Below, one piece after another: positions 14,364 through 26,749 of a DNA stretch of 64,000 nucleotides. The position numbers and the translations under genes are program-made. The stretch is taken from assembly GCF_003086295.3 (NCBI RefSeq), contig NC_092048.1:70846841-70910840 (forward strand). Reading direction: 5' to 3'. This DNA is from Arachis hypogaea. Lineage: Eukaryota; Streptophyta; Magnoliopsida; Fabales; Fabaceae. The notes below the pieces were generated by a model that had not been told where the DNA came from, made no database searches, and saw only the letters and a program-made list of their open reading frames with translations. The first letter of the stretch is position 1. Each line of letters opens with the position of its first letter.

Positions 14364-15600
14364 ATGGCAGCACCGAGGAGGATTACTCTCCAGGAGGTAG
14401 GAGCCCCAAACTTTACTCTGCAATCGTATTAAGTGTGTCATCCAAATCTAGCTACAGATTTTGAGCTGAAGACTGCGCTAATCAACTTGATACTGTTAAG
14501 CGTCATGGTGCAGATGAAACTTCTGTTCTGCTAATCGCCTTCCCATTTTCTCTTGAGGGAATGGCGAGGGAGTGGTATTACTCCCAACCTGAAGCAACTG
14601 TTACCAACTGGGACATGCTCAGGAGAGAATTCTTAGAAAAATACTTTCTAGCTGAAGTTACAGACAGACTAAGGAAGGAGATTTCCTGCATCATCCAAGG
14701 TGAATCAGAAACCCTTTATGAGTACTAGGAGCGCTTCAAGAGTCTGCTGGATGCGTGCCCCCACCACATAATTGACAAGCTGGTGTTGATCAGCTACTTC
14801 ACACAAGGTATGAAGCCTCAGGATAAGACCACATTGGATGGGGCTAGTAATGGTTCTCTGAAAAGTACAAGACCGCAGATGAAGTGTGGCAACTGATCAG
14901 TGACCTAGCTGAGTCCACCCGGAATCACAGGCACAGGAACAGCCACCCCAAGGCTGTTGCAAAGGTTTCCTCTAGCATTGAGAATACTGCTCTTACACAG
15001 ATTTTGTGTGAGATGACCAACCTACTGAAGCAGATAAATCTGAATCAACAACAATCTCAACCTCCCTCACCACAACATAGTCAACAACTGGTTCCTCAGA
15101 GAGTGTGTGGGATATGTGCATGCTATAGTCATTATACTGATGAGTGTTCGTAGCTCCAACAAGAGGACAACACCTTGGCAGCTACCCACAATTTCTATGA
15201 CCGCCCAAATCAAGGCTCATATCAACAAGGCGGCAACTGCAATCAAGGTGGGAACTATAACCAAGGGTGGCAAGACAACTCCAACCAAGGCTGGAGAGAT
15301 AATTCCAACCATGGCTAGAGGGACAATTATAACAGAGGAGGCAGAGACAACCAGGGAAATCAGAGGTGGAATAATAATAACAATCAGCAGAACCAGAATC
15401 AACAGAACCATTCTTATCAACAACAGAATCAGAATCTGCCTTACAGAGCACCTCACCTAAGGCAGTCCCAAGGACCTCAACACAACCAACAACAGGTCTC
15501 TCAGATCACTTATCCTCCTTCCTCATCTAATGACAAGATGCTTCGTTCTCTTGCACAAGGACAACAAGACATTTAGACTACACTGAACTCTACTTTAAAT
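14364..15600 (+). pseudogene. gag of element D, broken
   Basis: Capsid/nucleocapsid polyprotein. The ATG at 14364 opens MAAPRRITLQEVGAP, but a TAA ends it after 22 codons (14430-14432) and a segment downstream is deleted. The gag core is readable at 14500-14870 (FPFSLEGMAREWYYSQPE, LRREFLEKYF, RLRKEISCIIQGE, YFTQGMKPQDKTTLDGAS) with a TAG where the ERF block begins. From 14884 the frame runs to a CCHC zinc knuckle of the form CX2CX4HX4C (CGICACYSHYTDEC) ending at about 15150, then TAG. The asparagine-rich tail is in shifted frames up to 15600. The knuckle distinguishes D from A, B and C, whose gag shows none. Confidence 0.8.
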
Positions 15601-15603
15601 GGT

Positions 15604-16818
15604 TTGAATGCTACTTTACAAGCTCTCGTCTCCCGGATAGATTCATTACCCACTCCCACCAACCAGCCTTCAAGCTCAAGTGGAATCCCTGCTCAACCGT
15701 TACCCAACCCCAAGGGTGGCATTAATGCCATCACTTTGAGGTCCGGTACCACACTGCAAGAGAGGAATCCAGAGGAGCCAAGCCCACAAGAACATGCTCC
15801 AGATGAAGACATGATTGACGCAGAGGAGGATGAAGAAGAAGATGAAGTACAAGACATGGTTGAAGAAGAAGCAGCTCAACCAAGGAATGGAGAACCACAG
15901 GAAGCTGAAGCTGTAAGAGACGCCGTTCCTATCCCATTTCCACACCTTGCAAGGAAGTCCAGAAAGCAGATGGAACTTGATCCCAAAATAGTAGAAATCT
16001 TCAAAAAGGTTGAGGTAACTGTACCCCTTTTTGATGTTATTCATCAAGTACCTAAATATGCGAAATTTCTAAAGGATTTGTGCATGCATAAGGATAAGAT
16101 TAATGAATTAGAAACTATTCCTTTAGGGAGTTCCATATCTACTTTAATGGGGGACATACCTGAAAAATGTAGTGACCGAGGACCATGCATGGCTAACTGT
16201 ACCATTGGGGGTATGATATTTTCTGACTATATGTGTGATTTAGGAGCGTGCGTGAGTATTATGCCTTTATCTATATATGATACTTTGAGGCTCCCTCCCT
16301 TAAAAAGGTCAGGCGCTCGTTTTGTGTTAGCAGATAAAAGCATTATTACAGTGGTTGGAATTGCTGAGGACGTGCTGGTGAGCATCAAGGGACTCATATT
16401 TCCCATTGACTTCTATATCTTGGAGATGCCCCAAAACGACTCAGGAAAATCGTCATCCATCCTGCTTGGAAGGCCATTCCTGAAGACTTCGAAGTTCAAG
16501 TTGGATGCCTTTTCAGGAACCTATTCTTTTGAGATAGACGGCCGAGCAGTGAGCTTCAATCTGAATGAAGTTATGAAGCATCCTCCGAAAGATCATTCCA
16601 TCTTCCAGTACGACATCATTGATGAGACTGTAGCTACTGTCCACCAGGAAGAAATAGAAGAGATGCACATGGAGCATGGTCCAAGTGTGGGGAAAGCCTT
16701 TGAACACAGTGAGGACACCTTGCCATTATCACTAGCCCCAGAAAATCCAGTTCCCAGTCAGGAGCAGAAATTGGAGTTAAAGTCCCTTCCACCCCACCCT
16801 CAAGTATACTTACCTTGA
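15604..16818 (+). pseudogene. gag C-terminus and aspartic protease of element D
   Basis: The longest open stretch of D, 404 codons. An acidic linker (GINAITLRSGTTLQER, then Glu/Asp runs) leads to the KYAKFLKDLC block. Then comes the protease core CTIGGMIFSDYMCDLGACVS, with the active-site Asp in CDLGA, and the ILLGRPFLKTSKFKLD motif. The usual active-site Ser of DLGAS is Cys here, which need not destroy activity because Asp is the catalytic residue. The frame closes with a TGA at 16816-16818, before RT. Confidence 0.8.
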
Positions 16819-18270
16819 GGATAATCAGAAGCTCCCAGTCATTATTGCAAGGGAACTCACTTCCCAACAAGAGGAGCCGCTGATTAATGTGCTGAGAAGA
16901 CACAAGAAGGCCATTGGGTGGAGCCTGGCGGATATAGTAGGCATCAGCCCTCAAGTTTGTGAGCACAGAATATTTTTAGAAGAGGGAGCAAGGCCTGTCC
17001 ATCAACCCCAAAGAAGACTGAATCCCACCATCTTGGAGGTTGTTAAGAAGGAAGTGACCAGATTGCTTGAGGCAGATATCATCTACCCCATCTCAGACAG
17101 TGAGTAGGTCAGCCCAGTACAAGTGGTGCCCAAGAAGTCTGGAGTCACTACAGTGAAGGATGAGCATGGAGAGCTCATAGCAACTAGAGTGCATAACTCC
17201 TGGAGGGTTTGCATTGATTACAGGCACCTCAACCAGGCCACTCGTAAGGATCACTACCCCCTGCCATTCATTGATCAAATGCTGGATCGCCTGTTAAGTA
17301 AATCACATTATTGCTTTTTAGATGGTTACACAGGCTATTTCCAGATTCATATAGCTCCTGAAGATCAGGAAAAGACTACTTTTACATGTCCCTTTGGAAC
17401 TTATGCTTACAAGAGAATGCCTTTTGGCTTGTGCAATGCACCCGCCACTTTCCAAAGGTGCATGATGAGTCTTTTCTCTGATCTTATTGAGGGCTGTATA
17501 GAGGTTTATATGGATGATTTTAGTGTATATGGTGATTCCTTTAGCCTTTGCTTGGATAGTTTATCTAGAGTATTAGACAGGTGTGTTAGTTCAAACCTTG
17601 TTTTGAATTTTAAAAAATGTCATTTTATGGTCAAACAAGGTAGTGTTCTAGGACACGTTGTTTCTAATACTGGTATCTCTGTAGATCCAGCAAAGGTAAA
17701 TGTCATTTCTAGTCTACCTTACCCCTCCTCCGTGAGGGAAGTACATTTGTTCCTGGCCATGCAGGTTTTTACCGGAGATTCATCAATGACTTCAGTAAGG
17801 TAGCATTGCCCTTATCCAGACTACTGCAAAAAGATGTTGAATTCGAGCTGAGTGAGGACTATATGGATGCGTCTGATAAGCTAAAGATCGCCTTGACTCA
17901 AGCTCCAATTGTGAGAGGACCAGACTGGAGCTAGGCCTTTGAGATTATGTGTGATGCCTCCAACCATGCTGTAGGAGCGGCGCTGGCCCAGCGTGCAGGT
18001 AAGGATCCTTTTGTAATTGCATATGCTTCAAAGACATTAGACGCTGCTCAGTTTAATTACACTACCACTGAGAAAGAGCTCCTGGCTATTGTTTTTGCTT
18101 TGGATAAATTCCGAGCCTACTTACTTGGTACTAAGGTGGTAGTGTACTCAGACCACGCAGCTTTAAAGTATTTATTAGCTAAAAAAGAGACAAAACCAAG
18201 GCTAATACGTTAGATACTGCTGTCACAAGAATTTGATTTAGAAATTAAGGATAGGAGCGGTTCTCAGAAT
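16819..18270 (+). pseudogene. Reverse transcriptase and RNase H of element D, broken
   Basis: RT landmarks in order: LRRHKKAIGWSLADIVGISP (from 16892), PISDSE then a TAG (17105-17107) at the family's Trp codon, [25 protein letters not shown], catalytic YMDD at about 17508-17519, and a frame change near 17745 in the [10 protein letters not shown] region. RNase H motifs [26 protein letters not shown] and [12 protein letters not shown] run to a TAG at 18211-18213, again at a Trp codon. A further Trp-to-TAG lies at 17932-17934. Decay is by G-to-A nonsense plus at least one indel. Confidence 0.85.
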
Positions 18271-18273
18271 TTA

Positions 18274-20733
18274 GTGGCGGACCACTTGAGTCGCCTTAAG
18301 CACATTAAGGATGACTCCACTCCTATCAATGATGCTTTTCCTTTTGATAGCTTGCATACAGTATCTGAAGTAGTTCCTTGGTACACACTTGTAGCTAATT
18401 ATCTAGTTAGCCATACTTTCCCTCCCAATTTTACTAAGCATCAAAGGGACAAGCTGAAAAGCGAGTCCAAATATTATGTATGGGATGATCCCTATTTGTG
18501 GAGGTATGGTGCTGACCAGATAATTAGGAGGTGTATGCCTCAATCAGAATTCTAGTCCATTTTAGAGGCCTGCCACTCATCTGAGAGTGGTGGCCATTTG
18601 GGTCCTCAAAGGACAGCTAGAAAAATTCTAGACTGTGGATTCTGGTGGCTTACTCTTTTTAAAGATATTACTGCCTTCTGTAAATCCTGTTCCCCATACC
18701 AGAGGTTTGGTAATATATCCAAGAGGGATGAGATTCCCTACCATATTATGTTGTTCTGTGAGATTTTTGATGTTTGGGGCATTGACTTCATGGGTCCGTT
18801 TCCAAACTCGAGCGGTTTCTCATATATATATTGTTAGCCGTAGATTATGTTTCTAAATGGGTGGAAGCGATTCCTACCTGTGCTGATGATGCTAACACTG
18901 TTGTCTCTTTTGTTAGAAACCATATTATCTGTCGCTTTGGATTACCACGAGCAATCGTGAGTGATCAAGGCACCGACTTTTGTAACAGGAGACTGACCGC
19001 TCTACTGAAGAAGCATGGCGTTATTCACAAGGTAGCCACAGCCTACCACCCACAGACTAATGGACAAGCAGAGGTGTCTAACAGAGAGATAAAGCATATC
19101 CTGGAGAAGATAGTCAAGTCTCATAGGAAGGACTGGAGCACCAGGCTACAAGATGCGCTTTGGGCATATCGGACAGCATACAAGACACCTATAGGGATGA
19201 GCCCCTTCCGCCTGGTCTATGGAAAGGCATGTCATCTCCCAGTAGAGATAGAACACAAAGCATTCTGGGTAGTAAGAGAGATCAATATGGAATTTGAGAA
19301 GGTCGGAGTGATGAGCGGATAATTTATACGCTTTTTGACATTGTTTTTGGTATATTTTTAGTAGGATCTAGTTACTTTTAGGGATGTTTTCATTAGTTTT
19401 TATGTTAAATTCACATTTCTGGACTTTACTATGAGTTTGTGTGTTTTTCTGTGATTTCAGGTATTTTCTGGCTGAAATTGAGGGACTTGAGCAAAAATCA
19501 GATTCAGAGGTTGAAGAAGGACTGCTGATGCTGTTGGATTCTGACCTCCCTGCACTCAAAGTGGATTTTCTGGAGCTGCAGAACTCGAAATGACGCGCTT
19601 CCAATTGCGTTGGAAATTAGACATCCAGGGCTTTCCAGCAATAAATAATAGTCCATACTTTGGCCAAGAATAGACGACGTAAACTGGCGTTTAACGCCAG
19701 CTTTCTACCCAAATCTGGCGTCCAGCGCCAGAAAAGGATCCAAAACCAGAGTTGAACGCCCAAACTGGCACAGAAGCTGGCGTTCAACTCCACAAATGGC
19801 CTCTGCACGTGCAACACTCAGGCTCAGCCCAAACACACACCAAGTGGGCCCAGGAAGTGGATTTATGCATCAATTACTTACTCATGTAAACCCTAGCAGT
19901 GGAAAGGAGTAAGACTGATTGGATGAAGATAGCAGGAAAGCAGAGGTTCAGAGGAATGAAAGTATCTCCATTCGCTTATCTGAAACTCTCACCAATGAAT
20001 TACATAAGTATTTCTATCCCTATTCTATTATTTAGTATTCGAAACATCATTATCAATTTATATCTGCCTAACTGAGATTTGCAAGGTGACCATAGCTTGC
20101 TTCATACCAACAATCTCCGTGGGATTCAACCCTTACTCACGTAAGGTATTACTTGGACGACCCAGTGCACTTGCTGGTTAGTTGTATCGAAGTTGTGAAC
20201 CGTGGTATTGGCACCATGTTCTTGGCGCCATTGCCAGGGAAAGAAAGAGCCATGAATTTTACAGAATTAAAGTGTAATCATGATTACGCGTACCAAGTTG
20301 CTCACGTTGCCACGGATTGTTTGAGCCTGGACATTACAATTTCGTGCACCACGGAGCTAAAAGGAAGATGCAACTACAAGAATTAGAGAACCTTCGCCTA
20401 GAAGCATATGACAACTCCAGGCTGTACAAAGAGAAGATGAAGGCTATGCATGACAAGCACATCAAAAGGCAAGAGTTCAGACCTGGGGAGCTGGCTCTTC
20501 TTTACAACTTCAGACTGAGGCTTATGCCTGGCAAGCTAAGATCCCGATGGGAAGGTCCCTACAGAGTAGAGAAGGCAGAGCCATACGGAGTCTTTCACTT
20601 GAGTCATCCTTCAAGCTCCAAATTCATCATGGTCAATGGACATCGCTTAAAGGTATACCATGGTGAGAAGATGAAGAAAAACAAGGAGCTGGAGATCTTC
20701 CTCTTGGAGGATCCACCAACAGCAGAAGACTGA
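18274..20733 (+). pseudogene. Integrase of element D, split by an LTR insertion
   Basis: The enzyme that would insert the cDNA into the host chromosome. The N-terminal linker MADHLSRLKHI leads to the HHCC zinc region (ACHSSESGGHLG ... FCKSCSPYQRFG) with a TAG at 18553-18555. The catalytic core is at about 18770-19300: DFMGPF (first Asp), IVSDQGTDF (second Asp), [12 protein letters not shown] (Glu). The LTR insertion at 19309 interrupts it. The C-terminal domain continues at 20357-20733 (RREF-type block, LLYNFRLRLMPGKLRSRWEGPY, VNGHRLKVYHGE). The core also shifts frame near 18831. Confidence 0.85.
19309..20351 (+). repeat. FIDEL-like LTR insertion in element D integrase, internally deleted, TSD CGGAG
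   Basis: Starts TGATGAGCGGATAA at 19309, preceded by CGGAG (19304-19308). The same CGGAG follows at 20352-20356, where the integrase resumes. The usual LTR end CGTACCA falls at 20289-20295, but 56 further bases ending TTTCGTGCACCA precede the second CGGAG. Those 56 bases resemble the primer-site start of the internal region (GTTGCCACGGATTGTTTGAG). About 600 bp are missing near 19905 (CCCTAGCA|GTGGAAAGGAG), including the TATA region. It reads as a solo LTR with an extended 3' end. Confidence 0.8.
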
Positions 20734-22207
20734 GCTACTGGACCGTCCAACTTAAGGACGTCAAAGAAAAGTGCTAGGTGGGAGACAAGCCATCATGGTA
20801 CGATATTTCAGTTTTCTTCTTAAGCTTATTTTATTTTATTTTGCTTTGTTTTTCTTAGTATCCATTTCTCATCTCTGCATGAATTAGCTGCATACTGCAT
20901 TCTGCATAAAAAAAACGCACACGACGCGCAAGCGTCACTGACGCGTACACGTCATATGCATGTGCGTGAAAATTAAAGATTGAAACAGAGAGTTGCACTG
21001 GAGTGGCGCAGGAAGGGTGCACTGCGACCAAACTGACTCATGCGTATGCATCCCTGACGCGTGCGCGTCGATCAAATTTTTGGCACTCCACGCATACGCG
21101 TCAAGCATGCGCACGCGTGGATGATGAAATCGGCGTAAATGGGTATTTTTGCAGAGAGTTGCGATGGTATGCGGTTGGAACTGTGCTAGGCGCACAAGTT
21201 TTATCACACGTACACGTCCCTGACGCGTACGCATCATTTTGCCATCCAGCCCATCCACGCGTGCGCGTCTCTGACCTGCACGCGTCGCCCCAAATTTTTG
21301 CAAACGCGAGTAATAAACAGAGAGTTGTGCGTGCGCGAGGCTGCCTCCGCGCTAATTGCACAATTCAAGTCACACGTATGCATCTGTGACGCGCACGCGT
21401 CGATTGGAAAAAGCGCAGTCCACATCTTCCACCCCTCCTATCCTAATTCTTCTCAATCCTAATTATCTCTTCCTTCTTCTTTCCTTCTTCTTCCTTATTC
21501 TTTCTTACTTTCTATTACTTTTTTTCTTCTTCTTCTCGTCTTCTTCATCAAGGTTCTTCTCTTCTTCCCCTTTTACTTTTATTTCATTATTATCCTACTT
21601 TATGTTTCCTTCTTCTTTTTCTTTTACATTCATGATTTCTTTTTCTTTCTTCTTCCATGCATTTTTCATGTTGGTGTTGGAATTTTATTTGGATCTTACC
21701 TTACTTTAATGAAGCTTGTGAACATTATGAGGAGTGATTTGACAATTGATAGTTTAATTTGGGCTCTCTTATATATTTGGATTACATTATTTTCATTATT
21801 ATCATCCCTTGCACACCACGTGTTTGTGAAAAAGATTTTATGGCACTTGGAATCCTATTTTCTTTTACTCTTTACTTATATGCCTCTTTTTCACAACACT
21901 TGGATTCCACATGTATTTCAAATCATTATTCGCAATTGTCATCATTACATATGCTCTTTTATTTAATACACTTATTACTTGATGCTTGATTCATGCTTCT
22001 CATGCCTATTACTTGCATGCTTTTACCATCTTGCATCTAAGTTTATGAATTTCCTTTTTGATCTTTATTGTTGTCTTACATACATGTTGTAGCTACCATG
22101 TTGTTGGGCTAACATCCTTCCTTTCGCATTCATTATCACTTGGAATTTTCTCCCTTCCGGTCTTAGTATCTAAATTTAATATTCTTCCTTTTCTTTCTTC
22201 TTTAGAC
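20734..22207 (+). other. Element D spacer before the third ORF, with ACGCGT palindrome array
   Basis: No gene. From 20915 to 21412 there are repeated CpG-rich palindromic words such as GACGCGCAAGCGTC, GACGCGTACACGTC, GACGCGTGCGCGTC and CACGCGTGCGCGTC, about one every 40-60 bp. A long pyrimidine-rich tract follows (CTTCTTCTTCC-type, 21420-21700). The same words occur in D's LTR (25138-25192 and 53553-53680). It has the look of an internal promoter or RNA leader for the ORF at 22208. Confidence 0.6.
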
Positions 22208-23423
22208 ATGGGTACCAAGAAAGGAAAAGAGAAGGCCCCTAACAAGATCCCAGCAAGGAGAGGAACCAAGAGAACACTGGAAAAGGCACTTCCATCTACC
22301 AGTGTCAAGCCACCAACAAAGCGGGTGAAGAGGATTATTAAGGTTGATGAATCAGGGAAAGCCTTTCCTGCCTGAGTCTCCACACAGTTTGCTAACCGTT
22401 ATTGTGAACAGATGTTCCCTATCCTAGCTGAGAGGAACTACAACAGTGAGTGTCTGCTCATTATCCCAACACACATTGTTGATTTTGTGGAGCCCCGCAT
22501 AGAGAGGCCAACTTATCATGGGTCGTTGAGTTCTACTCAAACTTCCACTCGCCTACTCTGCAGACTGTCTACGTTCGTCATCAGCAAGTCCCTGTCTCCG
22601 AGAGCATTGGACCTTCCACCTAGTCCGGAGGGATGGGATGCCCATCAAGAGGCCTCTCTCAAGCGCCAGACATACCAGTTCGACTGGAATAGCGTCCTTG
22701 GTGTCATAGCACAATCTGGCAGCAAGTGAATTTACATACAGCATAGAACCCCACTGTGTCTTTCCGAGCACTCACAAGTCGACCTTCACAGCAGACATGG
22801 CTGTCCTCATCTGGTACATCCTGACAGAGCAACCCCTCAACCTGCCCCGACACATCCAGGCTGCCATGGGACACGTACATATAGCAGGTAACCTACCTTT
22901 CCCCGCCTTAGTTTCAGATTTAGTCTCTGCAGCAGGTGTATCCTCTCGGGCAGGTGACACGAAGGTCATGATCCCTATAGCCGACCAGTATTTCCCAAAC
23001 GGGAAGTACATCAGGCTGTCAGTTCCTTCTGTAAGCCGGCCTGCAGATCCATCTTTGGATCCTCCTCCCTCCTCTATTCCACCATCTTCTATACCACAAG
23101 CACCATCTACCCATCAGATGTTCCTTCAGATTCTTGAGAGGCTCGACTGGCAAGACCGGCGAATGGAGCAAATGGAGCACCGTAACAAGCACCGATACAA
23201 CTACCTGAAGGAACTCATACTTGGTACACACCCACCTCCAGAACCAAAGGACACCCCAAACTCCCCTTCATCCAGTAGCACAGGCAGCCAAGGCGAACCA
23301 GACACTGAAGGCAACGCTTCCAGCCATCCCTTGCTCCTTACTGATGGCACGGAAGACCGTGCCAATCTTTATGTGTGGGGAGGTCAGTCCCTGACTTCTG
23401 GAGGTAACTTCTCTAGCTCTTAA
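22208..23423 (+). pseudogene. Third ORF of element D (Athila-type protein of unknown function), broken
   Basis: The ATG at 22208 opens a basic N-terminus (GTKKGKEKAPNKIPARRGTKR ... KPPTKRVKRI). A TGA at 22373-22375 fits a CGA-to-TGA change. The same frame continues with FPILAERNYNSECLL and LPPSPEGWDAHQEASL to a TGA at 22727-22729, then a shifted frame from about 22741 gives YILTEQPLNLPRHIQAAMGH and a proline/serine tail with a short coiled-coil-like stretch (LERLDWQDRRMEQMEHRNKH). Proteins at this position in Athila-type elements are often called env-like or putative plant transposon protein. I see no signal peptide or transmembrane segment, so env is not supported. Confidence 0.65.
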
Positions 23424-24834
23424 CACCAACATTTTTAGTTTTTCTTTTGATTAGTTAGGATAGATTGCATGTTAATAATTGTTTGCATGTATATTTTGCT
23501 TGGTTAAAGTAATGAGCTTCTTTAAAAACTTGTTTTTTATTTTACAGCATTTCACTAATTTAAATTGAAAATTCATGTCAAACTTGTTAGAAGCTTGTAG
23601 TTGGAACATAGGTTATAGCAAAGAACACACAACCTGTGAGACTTGAGCTTAATTACATGGTTACATTATTTAACCATAATATTTTATTCTTGTGTGTTTT
23701 CTTCTCTATGATTGTAATCTATATTTTGTTATATTCTATATGTCCATTGTTTAGAATATTTACATGCTTGCATAAGATTGAGGCCATCATTTTGTTAGTA
23801 TCTCACTTATTCCAAATAGCCTACCCTTTCAATTATCTTTGTTAGCCACCTTGAGCCTTTTGATCCCCATTTGTTCTATATCTTACCACATCACTAGCCT
23901 TAAGCGGAAAAACAATTAATTACCCCAAATGAATCTTTGGTTTGCTTAAGTTAGAGATTTTGTATAAATTAAGTGTGGAAAACTTTGGGAACTTGGGTTG
24001 ATGAGAGTATACAGTGTTTCAATTACAAAATATTGGAAATTTGGGTATCCACTTATGTGAGACCAGAAAATTAAAAATTCATGTGCATTGATAAAGTATG
24101 TTTGCTTTTATGATTCAATTAAAAAAACCAAAAATATTCAATTAAATAAATAAATAAGTGAATAGGGGGACAAAAGTACCCCAATTGTTACGTTTAATAA
24201 AAGATCAATGCATATGTGGTAAAATTAAAGAAAATTTGGTACAAGAGTATGTGAAAAATACAAAAGTGGGAATCTTGGGTAGCTAGGCACAATTTTAGAA
24301 TGTGTGTGTGTGTGTTAGGTAAGAGCTTAGGTTAGTCAAAGATTCATATTATAGCTCACTTTACCATACATGTATCCTCACCCTTACCTTAGCCCCATTA
24401 CAACCCTGAAAAGACCTCATGATATTTGCATTGGTATACTAAATTTTTGTTGATTGCTTAGATGAAGAACAAAGTTTAGAAAGCATGATTAGAGAAGAGT
24501 AGAGTAATTAACCCTGGACACTTGAGAGATTGGAGTGATATACACTACCAGTAAGGGTTCAACGCTTGATTCTATGTTCCCTGCTTTCACGAGCTATCTT
24601 CTTGCAAGTTTACTTGTTTTTATTGTATGATTTGAATTAGTGGAATCTGATTCATGTTTATCTTGGAGAACTTGTTTACTTTTAACCAAGTAGACAGAAT
24701 CATCTCAGTATATAGTTGCATTCATACATAGGTTGCATTGCATTGTATTTCATGAGTCTTACTTTCCCCCATTCATTCCTTTTATCTTCTTGAACTTAGC
24801 ATGAGGACATACTAATGTTTAAGTGTGGGGAGTT
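23424..24834 (+). other. Element D 3' untranslated region and polypurine tract
   Basis: AT-rich sequence with no coding potential. It ends with AAGTGTGGGGAGTT (24821-24834), a purine-rich tract touching the LTR start TGATAAACC. D therefore uses a different tract from the TAAGTTTGGTGTTG of A, B and C. Confidence 0.65.
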
Positions 24835-25192
24835 TGATAAACCACTATTTCACGATTTATCTTGTGCTAATTTGAGTCGTTTTTATCAACTCTTTACTCA
24901 CTTATTCATACTATTTGCATGATTTGACAATTCCTTCCTAATTATGCTCTATGATTGAAAACTTGCTTTTTAAGCCTTTAAATTGGGTATTCTTAATGTC
25001 CTTTCATACCATTCGATGCCGTGATCCGTGTGTTCAGTGCTTTCAGGATTTACAGGGCAGGAATGGCTTAGAGGATGGAGAGGAAGCTTGCAAAAATAGA
25101 AGGAGAACAAGAAATAAAGGAGACAACCAACGAGAAGCGACGCGCACGCATGGCTCACGCGTGCGCACGAATTGGAGTTCTGCACACCGACG
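24835..25192 (+). repeat. 3' LTR of element D, left part
   Basis: Begins TGATAAACCACTATTTCACG after the polypurine tract. It is interrupted by element B inside a CpG-rich palindromic stretch (GACGCGCACGCATGG ... CACGCGTGCGCACG) and resumes at 53553. Confidence 0.8.
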
Positions 25193-25379
25193 TGATGACT
25201 TGTATCATCTACCTTTCTTTCTTGAATAAAGAAGACCATAAAAGAGCATAAATCTCAATTGATCAGTACAATTCATGCATTATTTGATGAATATTATGGT
25301 ACACTACTTTGATATGAGTTGTGCTGAATTTCAGGTGAAAAAGGCATCAAAAATGGGTAGAAGTCAAACAAAAAGCTGG

Positions 25380-26670
25380 GCGTGTGAAACTGCCGTGCCA
25401 CTTAGGAACAAGCGCCATAAAAATGCACTGGCGTGGCACGCCAGGAGCTAGGCGTGGCACGTCAGTACTAAATTCCAGAGGGGAGATCCAAGCATGCATG
25501 TGAGCGCGGCACGCCAGGGACTGGGCGTGGCATGCTAGTACAAAGTTCCAGGAAGCAACAATGGAGGAAACGAATGGGGCATGGCACGCCAGGTTGGGCG
25601 TGGCACACCTAACCCATCAACTACTATGGGCGTGCCACTTGAGCAAAGGGGCGTGGCACGCCAACCCACCATTCCAAGAAGAACCCCCACTACGGCGTGC
25701 CACTTGGTATCGAAGGCGTGGCACGCCAGCTCCAAGAAGTCACTTGGGCGTGCCACTTGAGAACCCAGGCGTACCACGGCAAGCTGGAAAAGTTCACAAA
25801 TCCATGGGCGTGCCACTTGAACAGCATGGCGTGGCACGCTGGTACAATAATCCAGAGAAGGGGATGAAGGCAATTGAAGACTGGGCGTGCCACTTGAAGT
25901 CGAAGGAGTGGCACGCCAACCTCTCAATCTCTCTTAGGCATGCCACTTGAGCAACCAGGCGTGACACGCCAGTGCACAAAGAGACCAAAAGCAAGGACTG
26001 GGCGTGCCACTTGGTATCGAAGGCGTGGCATGCCAACCCAAGCATGTCACTATGGCGTGCCACTTGAAGGCTGAGGCGTGGCACGCCAACTACTGGAACC
26101 AAGGCAAGATCATGAGCATGGCATACCAGCCTTTAGGCGTGGCACGCTGGTATAAGTTTCTAGAGAGGATGAAGGAGGCCAATTACATGGGGCGTGCCAC
26201 TTGGTATCGAAGGCGTGGCACACCACTCACTATTCTTCACTTAGGCGTGCCACTTGAATCCCAGGCGTGGCACGCCGGTGTCATTCAGAAAGCAAAGAAG
26301 CATTGGGGCGTGCCACTTGAGTTCGTAGCGTGGCACACCAAACAGAGGAACCACTCACTCACAAAGGGGCGTGGCACACCAGACCCTGGGCGTGCCACGC
26401 TAGTTCAACTTCCCAGAGAAGATTAGCCAAGCATAGAGCAAGGGCGTGGCACGCCAAACCCTGAGCGTGCCACGCTAGTTCAAGTTTCCAGAGGCAAAGA
26501 GAAGTGGAAAAAGACTAGGGCGTGCCACTTGAGCTCAAAGGCGTGGCACGCCAAGGTTGTTAGTGAAGACGAGCATGCCACTTGAAGGGCTGGGCGTGGC
26601 ATACCAAGCTAAAATTGAAGAGCACGTGACACACCACTAGAGCGCCAATCACACGCCAGCTGGGAGGTCA
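25380..26670 (+). repeat. Array of GGCGTGCCAC ... GTGGCACGCC hairpins in element B U3
   Basis: About a dozen units pair GGCGTGCCAC with GTGGCACGCC downstream, a 10-bp stem. The loop is almost always 14 nt (13 in two units) and runs TTGA or TTGG, then six variable bases, then usually a purine and GGC. Clear examples are 25629-25662 and 25694-25727. Extra single GGCGTGGCACGCC palindromes lie between units. The array ends before the TATA box. The other two LTRs of this family carry the same array (51300-52480, and 59840-61140 inverted). Confidence 0.85.
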
Positions 26671-26749
26671 CACTTATTGAGCTTCTTTTCCCTCCAAAAT
26701 GTAATTTTTCTTTTTCACTTTTGTAATTCTTTTATTTTACTAGGAGTAG

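Noticed and set aside
20935..21425. Overlapping frames rich in HAYAS and RTRT
   Set aside because: Translations of the ACGCGT palindrome array in D's spacer.
21356..21966. Hydrophobic frames that could suggest a membrane or env protein before the third ORF
   Set aside because: They come from T-rich and TTC-rich low-complexity DNA, overlap each other and have no conserved counterpart in B or C.
22208..23423. A retroviral envelope gene
   Set aside because: No signal peptide, transmembrane segment or cleavage site seen in any of the third ORFs. Env-like is only a historical label.
25535..26426. Long overlapping frames on both strands with ACHL/GTPAWHA-type repeats (also 51435-52201 and 59847-61165)
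   Set aside because: They arise from the GGCGTGCCAC array, which is open in several frames. No domain, and all lie in LTR U3.
25380..26670. A CRISPR-like array of short repeats with spacers
   Set aside because: Eukaryotic LTR context. Repeats are paired inverted arms with short loops, spacing varies, and there are no cas genes.
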